39,277 nucleotides of DNA, from contig LVWS01000029.1 of assembly GCA_002083365.1 (NCBI GenBank), forward strand, positions 1-39,277, given 5' to 3'. The DNA comes from Nitrospira sp. SG-bin1. Lineage in GTDB: Bacteria; Nitrospirota; Nitrospiria; Nitrospirales; Nitrospiraceae. Numbering within the stretch: the stretch's first letter is position 1; each line of letters opens with the position of its first letter. A program made the position numbers and the translations under genes. Under the pieces are notes generated by a model. The model ran no database searches. It was given only the letters and a program-made list of their open reading frames with translations, and was not told the origin of the DNA. Positions 1 through 7,106 of this stretch are shown one piece after another.

Positions 1-519
1 TCGTGTAAACATGAATTAATCAGACGTTCCTTAAGTTTTTCGAATGTAGGACAGACAGATATATACGGGGGTGAGGTGGGAGTCGAGTTCCTCGCCACGT
101 CATGGCTAACAGGATTCGTGAATTATGCCACGGTTCATGTACATCAAACTTCCAATCTTGTCCAAGCTCAGAATTTCGGCTCTACCCGCGGGGCGCCTTC
201 GCATAAGGTCAACGCTGGCTTGCGCGGTGAATGGGAGAACGGTCTGAGCGCGGAGACACTCGTTCATTTTGTGTCTTCCGCGAGTTATCCGGTCAATCCC
301 GCTTATCAGTTTTTCGGTCCAACGTTCGGCTTCACTTCGCCAGTTAACGATGTAGGGAGCTACACACTGTTGAACATGCGAGGAGCCTATCGTTTTTGGC
401 ATGACAGAGCGGAAGTGGCCGTGTCTGTCTTTAACGCCTTGAATGACCGGCACAAAGAGAACCCCATCGGCGAAATTATTGGAAGCCGTGTCATGGGATG
501 GCTAACGCTAAGGTATTAA
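1..519 (+). CDS. TonB-dependent receptor, C-terminal part (5' end outside window)
   Basis: The reading frame is open from base 1, so the gene begins upstream of the window and the GTG at 76 is not its start. The translated part is the last ~170 residues of a TonB-dependent outer-membrane receptor. It contains DIYGGE, KVNAGLRGEWENG and GSRVMGWLTLRY and ends in an aromatic residue, as outer-membrane beta-barrels do. It aligns closely with the C-terminus of the full receptor at 7639-9678 (DIYGGEMGAEFLAT, KVNAGLRGEWENG, GSRVMGWLTVRY), so the two are paralogues. Family knowledge: such receptors import siderophores, cobalamin or other metal chelates. The substrate cannot be read from this fragment. 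Confidence 0.9.
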   Translation, partial: SCKHELIRRSLSFSNVGQTDIYGGEVGVEFLATSWLTGFVNYATVHVHQTSNLVQAQNFGSTRGAPSHKVNAGLRGEWENGLSAETLVHFVSSASYPVNPAYQFFGPTFGFTSPVNDVGSYTLLNMRGAYRFWHDRAEVAVSVFNALNDRHKENPIGEIIGSRVMGWLTLRY

Positions 520-558
520 ACGCCGGATCGGAATACGGCGCCATTTGAATTGCTCTCT

Positions 559-1467
559 ATGACCTCCAATCCTAATATGACTGAATGCCTTTACTGTCGC
601 AGTTCAGGCAATGGCGGAGACTTGAACGACAAGAAACGCTCCTTGTTACCTTTGTCTGATTTCAGCGCCGTTGATACCAATGACAATCCCAAAAAGTTAA
701 TAAAGTATCTCGAGAAATCAAACTTGGCCCCGCTTGCCAAATTCAGCCGGATGCACCTTATTCACATTTTACAGCCAAGAGTGGGAGACCATATTCTTGA
801 AATCGGCTGTGGGATAGGGTACACCGCGCAAGCACTTGCAAAGAAGGTTGGCACCTCTGGCCGGGTTATTGCCATCGACAGCAGTAGCACAATGATTCAT
901 GAATCACTGAAACGCGCCCGCCCATTGCCAAGAAACTTAGAGTTTCATCTCGGGGACGCGCACGTCTTGCCATTTAAACGGGAAAGGTTTGATGCCTGCA
1001 TTTCGGTTTCTACGTTCATCCATCTTGCCAGCCCCCGAAAGGCTCTCAAGGAAATATTCAGAGTTCTGAGGCCAGAAGGGCGCCTGGCCATACTTGAACC
1101 AGATTGGGATACATTTGTAATAGAGGTTGGTGATGCTCATCTATCAGAAAAGGTTATCAGAGTGATCCGTGGGAGCGTTCCAAACAGTGGAATAGGACAC
1201 CAACTGCCAATCCGCTTGCGGCAAAGCGGCATGAAAGTTGTTTCTGTAGATGCCGCTACTCTGCTTGCATCTGACTTTCTTTCGGCAAATGATGCCTGGA
1301 GAATTGAGGCAAGTCTTCAACGAGCGGCTATATCAGGAATACTGTCATCCGTTGACGTTCAAAAAACGATGAAACAACTTAAATTGGCTAGTCGATGCGG
1401 CTCGTTCTTCGCAGCATCAACTGGTTTCGCTGTTATCGCAATCAAGCCGTCAAGCGGTGATGAATGA
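559..1467 (+). CDS. class I SAM-dependent methyltransferase
   Basis: A protein of about 302 residues with the Rossmann methyltransferase signature: motif I ILEIGCGIGYTAQ near residues 78-90, then the acidic VIAIDSSSTMI strand, then FDACISVSTFIHL and EIFRVLRPEGRLAILEPDW (UbiE-like motifs). The start is uncertain. ATG 559 was preferred to an upstream TTG at 550; neither has a clear Shine-Dalgarno. The gene lies just upstream of the RiPP precursor, so a tailoring role (N-, O- or C-methylation of the peptide) is plausible. A terminator-like hairpin separates it from the precursor, so it may be transcribed separately. Its substrate is unknown; a UbiE-like small-molecule enzyme is the alternative. 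Confidence 0.85.
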   Translation: MTSNPNMTECLYCRSSGNGGDLNDKKRSLLPLSDFSAVDTNDNPKKLIKYLEKSNLAPLAKFSRMHLIHILQPRVGDHILEIGCGIGYTAQALAKKVGTSGRVIAIDSSSTMIHESLKRARPLPRNLEFHLGDAHVLPFKRERFDACISVSTFIHLASPRKALKEIFRVLRPEGRLAILEPDWDTFVIEVGDAHLSEKVIRVIRGSVPNSGIGHQLPIRLRQSGMKVVSVDAATLLASDFLSANDAWRIEASLQRAAISGILSSVDVQKTMKQLKLASRCGSFFAASTGFAVIAIKPSSGDE

Positions 1468-1497
1468 TCGATACCACTAAGCACTGAGGTTGAAAAC

Positions 1498-1557
1498 ATG
1501 TCATATGCATCAAAGAGAAGCCTCGTTGGCCAGGGACTAAGCCCGCTTCACGCTTAG
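1498..1557 (+). CDS. possible 19-residue leader-peptide ORF upstream of RiPP precursor
   Basis: A tiny ORF (MSYASKRSLVGQGLSPLHA) begins with ATG and is preceded by a GAGG Shine-Dalgarno eight bases upstream. Its last codons and stop lie inside the hairpin at 1536-1558. A translated mini-ORF ending in a terminator-like stem directly before the first structural gene is the layout of transcription attenuators. Whether it is translated is unknown, and it could be a chance ORF. Confidence 0.25.
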   Translation: MSYASKRSLVGQGLSPLHA

Positions 1558-1567
1558 TTTTATTTAC
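1536..1567 (+). terminator. intrinsic terminator or attenuator hairpin before the RiPP precursor
   Basis: A perfect 7-bp stem ACTAAGC / GCTTAGT (1536-1542 and 1552-1558) with a 9-base loop is followed by a T-rich run (TTTTATTT). This fits a weak rho-independent terminator after the methyltransferase gene, or an attenuator controlling the downstream operon. Confidence 0.5.
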
Positions 1568-1578
1568 TACATAATTAT

Positions 1579-1585
1579 GAGGAGG
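1579..1585 (+). promoter_or_regulatory. strong ribosome binding site of the RiPP precursor
   Basis: GAGGAGG lies seven bases before the ATG at 1593. It is the best Shine-Dalgarno in the cluster; the downstream enzyme genes have weak ones. This fits a precursor made in excess over its modifying enzymes and fixes the precursor start. Confidence 0.7.
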
Positions 1586-1592
1586 TTAAACA

Positions 1593-1817
1593 ATGCCCCC
1601 CAAAAAGCGCAGGAGCGCTAGCAACGACATGAGCACCAAACTTATCGACGCACTTCCACCGCCTCTTAAGATGCGCTTAAACTCACCTCGACTGAAAGAC
1701 TTAACATTCCGCGATATTAGTATCGTAAGTAAAACATTTAGAGCATTTCAGGATGACGATTCGATCGCCTACGGGAAAAAGGTACCGGTGTGTTTACCTT
1801 GTGGCACGTGGCCATGA
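1593..1817 (+). CDS. candidate RiPP (TOMM) precursor peptide
   Basis: A 74-residue peptide placed immediately before the ThiF-like, YcaO and SagB genes. The N-terminal ~60 residues are charged and helix-prone, as leader peptides are (PLKMRLNSPRLKDLTFRDI, then an acidic FQDDDSIAYG). The last eleven residues, VPVCLPCGTWP, contain the protein's only cysteines (C67, C70) plus T72, the residue types a YcaO cyclodehydratase converts to azolines. No double-Gly cleavage motif is visible; processing after AYG or GKK is a guess. The start at 1593 is supported by the GAGGAGG site; the internal ATG at 1629 lacks one. I do not recognise a known precursor family. The assignment rests on position, size, leader-like composition and the Cys-containing C-terminus. 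The alternative is an unrelated small regulatory protein. Confidence 0.65.
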   Translation: MPPKKRRSASNDMSTKLIDALPPPLKMRLNSPRLKDLTFRDISIVSKTFRAFQDDDSIAYGKKVPVCLPCGTWP

Positions 1818-1852
1818 TAATGAATTGAGTACTTGTCGCTATGAGAATGGCG

Positions 1853-1884
1853 TCAGCTGTAGCTAACTCGATTTCTTGAGCTGA
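1853..1884 (+). repeat. weak hairpin between precursor and ThiF-like gene
   Basis: The 6-bp arms TCAGCT (1853-1858) and AGCTGA (1879-1884) could pair across a 20-base loop in the 76-base gap after the precursor stop. Hairpins here often limit read-through so that precursor exceeds enzymes. There is no T-tract, so it is at best a processing or stability element. Confidence 0.2.
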
Positions 1885-1893
1885 AAGCATATA

Positions 1894-2970
1894 GTGGACA
1901 ACTCATCTACCTTCAGGAATATGCGACTGGTCTCTCTGCCGGTTCAGATTATTCAAATACCTGAAGGCATCATTCTCAAGCGCGGATCAGTCGAAACGAT
2001 AATTACAGGAACAGGGGCCTGCGAATCCGTGAAGATAGTCTTGGAGCAGACCGCCAGAAATGGGGGAGCGACTGTGGAAGCAATTCACAGTCGCTTCGCT
2101 CGGTCTTCAAGACGTTACGTATCAAAACTGCTCTCTGAATTGATCGATCGACGCTTTTTGATGGCTGAGAATTCCATTTCCCATACTGATGTGACGGACG
2201 AAAGGAATCAGCTGGGAGTCTATCATTGGCATTTCAATCTATCTAATCAGACTGCGATGGAACGATTGAAACAGATCCGGTTTGCCATCCTCGGCATTAA
2301 TAGCGTATCACGGCAGCTGGTACGTACTCTGCAAGTCTGCGGGCTGAACAACTTGTGCGTCGTTGACCATGTCTCTCATCGAAACCCACATTTTTTTGAC
2401 GAGGCAGGTTCCCTGCGACGGAACGAGTGGTCGCGTCCGCTGCCTAACCCAATAAGATCCAATGCAGAATTCACGGTGCAGTCTATTGATTGTCTTGTGG
2501 CCACATCTGACGTGGGAAGCCTTGCTATCTTCTCTGAGTGGAATAAGCAAAGTCTCGAACATGGCAGTCACTTCATGCCAGTTATCTTAAAAGACATGAT
2601 TGGATATGTTGGACCAATGATTGTCCCCGGGGAAGGCGCCTGCTATGACTGTCTGTTGACCCGTATGAGTAGTAACTCGATTCATCGGGAGATCGACAAA
2701 CTTGTTGAAGATGCCGGTCATGAGCACGGCCGCGTTGTCGGATTCCATCCCGCGATGGCATCGGTTCTTGGTGATATAGCCGCCTTTCAGCTCACTGCAT
2801 TCTATTCACAAATTTCTGTTGGACGCGCGATCGGTCAACTCCTTGAAGTGAATCTCCTCGGATCAACGATGAAGGAACGAGCTGTTCTCAGGGTTCCGCG
2901 TTGTGCGGCCTGTGGCCTTTTGCGCCAGAAAGGTCGCACGAATCTATACAAGACCGTCCTTCAACCTTAA
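1894..2970 (+). CDS. TOMM E1/ThiF-like protein with RiPP-recognition-like N-terminus
   Basis: This 358-residue protein has two parts. Residues ~12-95 (VQIIQIPEGIILKRG... ending LLSELIDRRFLM) look like the PqqD-type winged helix that binds RiPP leader peptides. The remainder is an E1/ThiF-like Rossmann domain (RFAILGINSVSRQLV, then LCVVDH), as in partner proteins of TOMM cyclodehydratases. Two zinc-ligand pairs, C250-Y-D-C253 and C337-A-A-C340, match the tetrathiolate site of that family. Role by family: capture the precursor leader and present the core to YcaO. GTG 1894 is used as start; ATG 1921 is an alternative with its Shine-Dalgarno too close. The YcaO gene follows directly and may overlap its 3' end. 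Confidence 0.85.
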   Translation: MDNSSTFRNMRLVSLPVQIIQIPEGIILKRGSVETIITGTGACESVKIVLEQTARNGGATVEAIHSRFARSSRRYVSKLLSELIDRRFLMAENSISHTDVTDERNQLGVYHWHFNLSNQTAMERLKQIRFAILGINSVSRQLVRTLQVCGLNNLCVVDHVSHRNPHFFDEAGSLRRNEWSRPLPNPIRSNAEFTVQSIDCLVATSDVGSLAIFSEWNKQSLEHGSHFMPVILKDMIGYVGPMIVPGEGACYDCLLTRMSSNSIHREIDKLVEDAGHEHGRVVGFHPAMASVLGDIAAFQLTAFYSQISVGRAIGQLLEVNLLGSTMKERAVLRVPRCAACGLLRQKGRTNLYKTVLQP

Positions 2971-2981
2971 TTTGGTGTCAA

Positions 2982-4319
2982 TTGGATAGTCCGAGCTTAG
3001 CCTCAGACGCTCTACTGAATGTCTTGGCTTTCCTTGTTGATGACAAGGTCGGAATCATTCGAACCCTCAAAGAGGATAGAAAAGAAGCGGGCGCGCCAGA
3101 CTTTGTCTACCATATCGCACAAACGTGTGACATCGATGCAATTAGTCCTGGGCAAAACGCCAAGGCTTTCTTGGCCGCAGGGGTAGCAATTGATCGAGAA
3201 ACATCCCTCTTGAAGGCGGCTGGCGAAGCAGTGGAACGTTACTGCGCAGCTCAATATGTTAGTGAACACCTTCCATTGGCATCGAGCAGGTCGGCGGCTT
3301 TCCCTTGTATGCATCCTCGGGAATTTGCGCTATATACGCCGGAACAATACAAACATCGTCGGTTTCCATATAAACCTTTTACAGAGACAACGCCTCTTCG
3401 TTGGAGCCAAACACTGGATCTCTTGACTGGTGAGACAATTTACGTGCCTGCAGCTATGATCTATCAGCCATACCTCTACAATAGAAAGTCAGGTGAAGAT
3501 CCAATTTTTCCGCAGATGTCTACTGGCCTCGCATGCCATACCAATCCAACTCTTGCTGCGCTAACGGCACTCAATGAAGTTGTGGAACGAGACGCAGTAG
3601 CTATTACTTGGCAGGCCCAAAATGAGCCGCCGCACATTCGTGTTGAAACCTTAAGCCAGGAAAATCGTGACATTGTTAAGCGACTGGAAAGACCAGGTGC
3701 CGAAATTACAATTCTGTACCTTGCCATGGATCACGGTATACCCGTCATCCTCTCCTCAATGCAAAGCCATGTCTCTGACGCACCTGCTCTTGCGGTAGCA
3801 GCTGCTGCTCACTTAGATACGGATCGCGCTATTAGGAAAAGCTTAGAGGAACTCGGGCAAACTTGGTCGTTTGCACAATGGCTAAAGACAACAAATCCAA
3901 AATTTTCACCGGGAAAACGATGGCTACATGTTGTAGACCCAGAAACACATGCCTTAATGTATTGCAATCACACTTATGCGGGTTATGCACAGTTCTTGTT
4001 TAACTCACCGAAGCGAATGGCTTGCGATGAAATTCCAAACTGCTTCAAGGATGAACCAACCGCCGATCTCCGGCTCTCCGTAGAAAAAATAAATCGAGTG
4101 AACCATAGGGTATTGCTCGCAGATATCACAACCGATGATGTGCGCCATTTGGGACTCTTTGTAATGCGGGCGGTCATCCCTGGCTTTCATCCTCTTTTCA
4201 TGGGTCATCTGTTACGTGCCCTCGGAGGCACAAGGCTTTGGGAGGTTCCCCAACGCCTCGGGCACAGAGGTATAAGCCGAGGATGCGGGGACAATCCATT
4301 TCCCCACCCATTTCCATAA
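2982..4319 (+). CDS. YcaO-domain cyclodehydratase (azoline-forming)
   Basis: The protein shows the YcaO order: VDDKVGII near the N-terminus, ATP/Mg-site glutamates in GEAVERY (E82, E85), the ALNEVVERDA helix near residue 200, and the C-terminal domain ending NPFPHPFP. YcaO proteins activate a peptide backbone amide with ATP. Those that cyclise Cys/Ser/Thr usually end in PxPxP, and this tail satisfies that pattern, favouring azoline formation over thioamidation. No ATG exists near the N-terminus. TTG 2982 gives 445 residues, 11 bases after the ThiF-like stop. TTG 2901 has a better-placed AGGG but would overlap the upstream gene by 70 bases and sit on its zinc motif. The stop overlaps the SagB start by one base (TAATG), implying translational coupling. 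Confidence 0.9.
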   Translation: MDSPSLASDALLNVLAFLVDDKVGIIRTLKEDRKEAGAPDFVYHIAQTCDIDAISPGQNAKAFLAAGVAIDRETSLLKAAGEAVERYCAAQYVSEHLPLASSRSAAFPCMHPREFALYTPEQYKHRRFPYKPFTETTPLRWSQTLDLLTGETIYVPAAMIYQPYLYNRKSGEDPIFPQMSTGLACHTNPTLAALTALNEVVERDAVAITWQAQNEPPHIRVETLSQENRDIVKRLERPGAEITILYLAMDHGIPVILSSMQSHVSDAPALAVAAAAHLDTDRAIRKSLEELGQTWSFAQWLKTTNPKFSPGKRWLHVVDPETHALMYCNHTYAGYAQFLFNSPKRMACDEIPNCFKDEPTADLRLSVEKINRVNHRVLLADITTDDVRHLGLFVMRAVIPGFHPLFMGHLLRALGGTRLWEVPQRLGHRGISRGCGDNPFPHPFP

Positions 4320-5176
4320 TGACTGCCATGTTGTCACGAAAAACGCAAAAGACGTTGTTTTTCTCGGACGAAGAAGCGGTACTGTGGGAAACATTCAGCG
4401 AAAACTCTAAACTCGTTAGGTCGTCTAGATGCGAAACAGACATGCACGAGCAGGAGCGCCTTATTACCCTAAATGAATCTTTGCCATTTGAAGGGTTTCC
4501 CGTCGTTCCACTACCCACTCGGCTTCCGGCGCTTGATATGCCACTCCGTAAGGCGATCGAATCTCGTGTGTCTCTCCGGGAGATGATCTTACAACCAATG
4601 TCGCTTATGCATTGTGGGGCATTACTTCACTTCGGATACGGCGTGAAGCGAGCAGGCGGTGGCCTGTTTGGACGCAGTTTTCGTGTCGTTCCATCCGCCG
4701 GTGCACTCTATCCATTGGAGATTTTTGTACACGCGAAAGCGGTCGAAGGTCTTACTCAAGGACTATATCACTATAATCCTCCCAAACATCACTTAAGACT
4801 ACTGAAGATCGGCGACCTTTCAGAGCAGATTAGCGAGGCACTGGTTCAGAACGCTATCCCATTTAGGGCCTCTGTCATTGTCTTTATTGCCGCAATGTTC
4901 GAACGCACTGTCATCAAATATGGGAACCGCGGTTACCGATTTGTCATGCTCGAGGCCGGTCATGTGGCACAAAACATCAACCTCGTCTCGGAGTCCCTTG
5001 GGCTCGGATGCCTCAACATCGGCGGATTCTTCGACCACGATATTGATCGCTTACTCGGACTAGACGGATTAGGGCAGACTTCAATTTATATGATTGCTGT
5101 CGGGGGACATAGGCATTCACATTCTTTACATTCGCGAAGAAGAGTTAGGAGAACACAACATGTCAACACTGATTGA
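4319..5176 (+). CDS. SagB-type FMN-dependent azoline dehydrogenase
   Basis: A 285-residue nitroreductase-fold protein. Family landmarks are SRVSLREM (the FMN-phosphate Arg motif, ~residue 83), RVVPSAGALYPLEIF (~125) and GYRFVMLEAGHVAQNINL (~205). These are typical of SagB/ThcOx dehydrogenases, which oxidise thiazolines and oxazolines to thiazoles and oxazoles with FMN. The start chosen is the ATG in TAATG, sharing one base with the YcaO stop; a longer frame from 4238 would overlap YcaO by 82 bases. The basic tail after GGHRHSHSLH overlaps the start of the next gene by 17 bases, with that gene's Shine-Dalgarno inside this coding region. Its presence implies an aromatic azole-containing product. 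Confidence 0.9.
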   Translation: MTAMLSRKTQKTLFFSDEEAVLWETFSENSKLVRSSRCETDMHEQERLITLNESLPFEGFPVVPLPTRLPALDMPLRKAIESRVSLREMILQPMSLMHCGALLHFGYGVKRAGGGLFGRSFRVVPSAGALYPLEIFVHAKAVEGLTQGLYHYNPPKHHLRLLKIGDLSEQISEALVQNAIPFRASVIVFIAAMFERTVIKYGNRGYRFVMLEAGHVAQNINLVSESLGLGCLNIGGFFDHDIDRLLGLDGLGQTSIYMIAVGGHRHSHSLHSRRRVRRTQHVNTD

Positions 5177-6638
5177 CAATTTTAGAACAATTTACTCCAA
5201 CCTTATCGCGCAAAAGGATTTTTTCGAGGTAGGTCCAGGTGTCTATCCTGCCTTGGGCGTAACAAGCAACGATGAGATGAAGCAGAGAATTGAAGAGCAA
5301 CTGCAATCCAAGTATTGGCCCAAGATTTATCGCAAGGCATTTCTCGAAGTGCTACTTGAGCACTATGATGCAATCGACAAAAAATGCATGTCCGACAGAA
5401 ACCCATATTGGTTTCGCCTATACCTAAGCATGCTGACCAATGCCGCGCTACAACCAGATCCTAGGAGCAAGGTAGACGGCCAAATCCGCTGTCTACAAGC
5501 CCTAGTTTCTGATCTGTATAAATCGTTTACCGTCTCAAGAAGTAAGCTGGGCAACCTTCCTCCGCTTCAGCAGGTACTCCCTCCACTGGTTACTTTTACT
5601 GGCTACATTGCTGCAGAACCGGTAGGGCTGCCTCCTAACCCGTGGCAGAGCGAGTACCCAGCGCCTCCGTTCATGTTACACATTGATCTGGTACAGGATC
5701 TCGATCCAAAAATTGAAGTAGGGATCATGAACATGTCGCCAGGATTCAGAGAACACCCAATGCTCTGGAGCTTGCTCACTCATGAAGTGGCTGGACACGC
5801 AGTCTTGAATGCGGATAGGCTCTTACTCCGTCAGATCTCTAGAGAGGTAAGGCAACTTTTTTCTAATAGAAACCCAATTTTAGGTTCTCTTTGGTATCAC
5901 TGGTGTGAGGAAGCAGCTTCAGATATCTGCGGAATGCTAAACATGGGACCATCGTTCGCGATAGGTGCTTTTCTCTTTTACACAGCGATATCGGCCCTTA
6001 TTGAAGTGCCTCCCAAAAGGCTTAGTCAAAGCAGTCCACCCAAACTCGAAAATGCTGCTCACATATTCCAAGACAGCAACATTATTGATTACCATTATCC
6101 TGAAATTTTGATGCCTCACTTACTCATGGGCGCAATAGAACACATGGATGAACTGTCCCACAGGATCCGTTTGCAATATCTTGATATGATCAGGGAACTA
6201 ACTAAATACTGCACGGGTACCCAGGTAACACTAGAATTTCCTACCGGAGCTTTAGTTCCCGGCGAGGATGAAGCTAATATTAAACTACAGGACAAATACG
6301 ACCTAGATGAGATGCAGGCAGCGGCGCATGCGGTGGGAGGCTTCTTAGTCACGAAAGAATTTAGAGCACTGAATCAAAATAATCTACAGGCCCTTGAGAC
6401 TTGGGACAATGCGGACGAAGAGAGAGCTCAGCTTGTAGCAGCACGTTTGAAGGGCAGTGGATCACTTGACGACATCCTTGAAAGAGATGATGAAGATGAG
6501 TTTGATGATGGATGCCTTCTAGCAGGAGCTATGCTCGCCCTAATAGAAAAACCCGAGAAGTATTATGATCTTAATAAGCTTCTCACAAAAGCTCTCGAAC
6601 GGAGTTACAGAACTGACAAGATCCTACATAAGACTTGA
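5160..6638 (+). CDS. putative zinc metallopeptidase, HExxGH / EExxxD (M49-like)
   Basis: A 492-residue protein with no signal peptide, starting at ATG 5160 after TTAGGAGAA. The key motif is LTHEVAGHAV, giving HExxGH at residues 208-213, the unusual spacing of dipeptidyl-peptidase III (M49, HELLGH). About 40 residues on, CEEAASDICG (E250-E251...D255) resembles the M49 second motif EECRAE/D, whose second Glu is the third zinc ligand. The length is shorter than the ~550-700 usual for M49. A hydrophobic stretch (FAIGAFLFYTAISALI) follows the second motif, and the C-terminus is strongly acidic (ERDDEDEFDDG). It overlaps sagB and ends the cluster, so leader removal or core trimming is a reasonable role. 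This is inference from motifs and position; I do not recognise a named family. Confidence 0.6.
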   Translation: MSTLIDNFRTIYSNLIAQKDFFEVGPGVYPALGVTSNDEMKQRIEEQLQSKYWPKIYRKAFLEVLLEHYDAIDKKCMSDRNPYWFRLYLSMLTNAALQPDPRSKVDGQIRCLQALVSDLYKSFTVSRSKLGNLPPLQQVLPPLVTFTGYIAAEPVGLPPNPWQSEYPAPPFMLHIDLVQDLDPKIEVGIMNMSPGFREHPMLWSLLTHEVAGHAVLNADRLLLRQISREVRQLFSNRNPILGSLWYHWCEEAASDICGMLNMGPSFAIGAFLFYTAISALIEVPPKRLSQSSPPKLENAAHIFQDSNIIDYHYPEILMPHLLMGAIEHMDELSHRIRLQYLDMIRELTKYCTGTQVTLEFPTGALVPGEDEANIKLQDKYDLDEMQAAAHAVGGFLVTKEFRALNQNNLQALETWDNADEERAQLVAARLKGSGSLDDILERDDEDEFDDGCLLAGAMLALIEKPEKYYDLNKLLTKALERSYRTDKILHKT

Positions 6639-6809
6639 AAAATATTCTCCCGAAGGGTGGCTTAATGCCTCATCTCTTGCCAGGTAGGAACCTATTTGGG
6701 GGGCGTATGTCATCGGCCAACTATGCTTGAGAGATTTCCTAGACGTGTAAGTGCTGAAACTTAAACTGAGAGTCCGGTAGAGTTCTCGTCTTTACGGAAG
6801 AAGTAGATT

Positions 6810-6872
6810 ATGACGACGGGATGTATCGAAAGCCTGCCAGCGATGGGCTATAGCCGTGACAGCTTCTACCGC
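6810..6872 (+). pseudogene. IS481-type transposase N-terminal remnant
   Basis: The frame from ATG 6810 contains MGYSRDSFYR at 6843-6872. That phrase is characteristic of the N-terminal helix-turn-helix region of one group of IS481-like integrase-fold transposases, where it normally continues FKELYDxGG. Here homology stops right after FYR and the frame soon degenerates, so only a short fragment remains. It marks past insertion-sequence activity at the cluster's downstream edge. Confidence 0.55.
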
Positions 6873-6959
6873 CACACCCGTATAAAGATGGGGCGCACCC
6901 CCAGACCAATGGAATCTCTTTGCTCGATCGAGCGATGTGTTAATATAATCAAATTGGAT

Positions 6960-7106
6960 TCAGCAAAGAATCCTTTTAGATTCACGTAAACCTGTGTTTC
7001 TAAGCTCCCCCATACGAATGTAACCTTCAATAAGTTGGAAATCTACAGTTTTACCCCCGATCTGGTTGGTAATCCCCTGCATGGCATACGGATTGCTGGT
7101 TCTCAT
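6960..7106 (-). CDS. possible small ORF or gene remnant, unknown function
   Basis: The minus-strand frame from ATG 7106 gives 48 residues with protein-like composition (NPYAMQGITNQIGGKTV, then IEGYIRMGEL). The frame stays open upstream for about 25 more codons (GVCEWHPNRVLLMR), with GTG 7139 as an alternative start. No Shine-Dalgarno precedes either start and I recognise no family. It may be a decayed gene piece or a chance frame. Confidence 0.2.
   Translation of the reverse strand: MRTSNPYAMQGITNQIGGKTVDFQLIEGYIRMGELRNTGLRESKRILC

Noticed and set aside
1760..1817. CxxC at the precursor C-terminus as a metal-binding zinc knuckle
   Set aside because: A single CxxC in an 11-residue tail cannot form a zinc site alone; the context of YcaO and SagB makes heterocyclisation the better reading.
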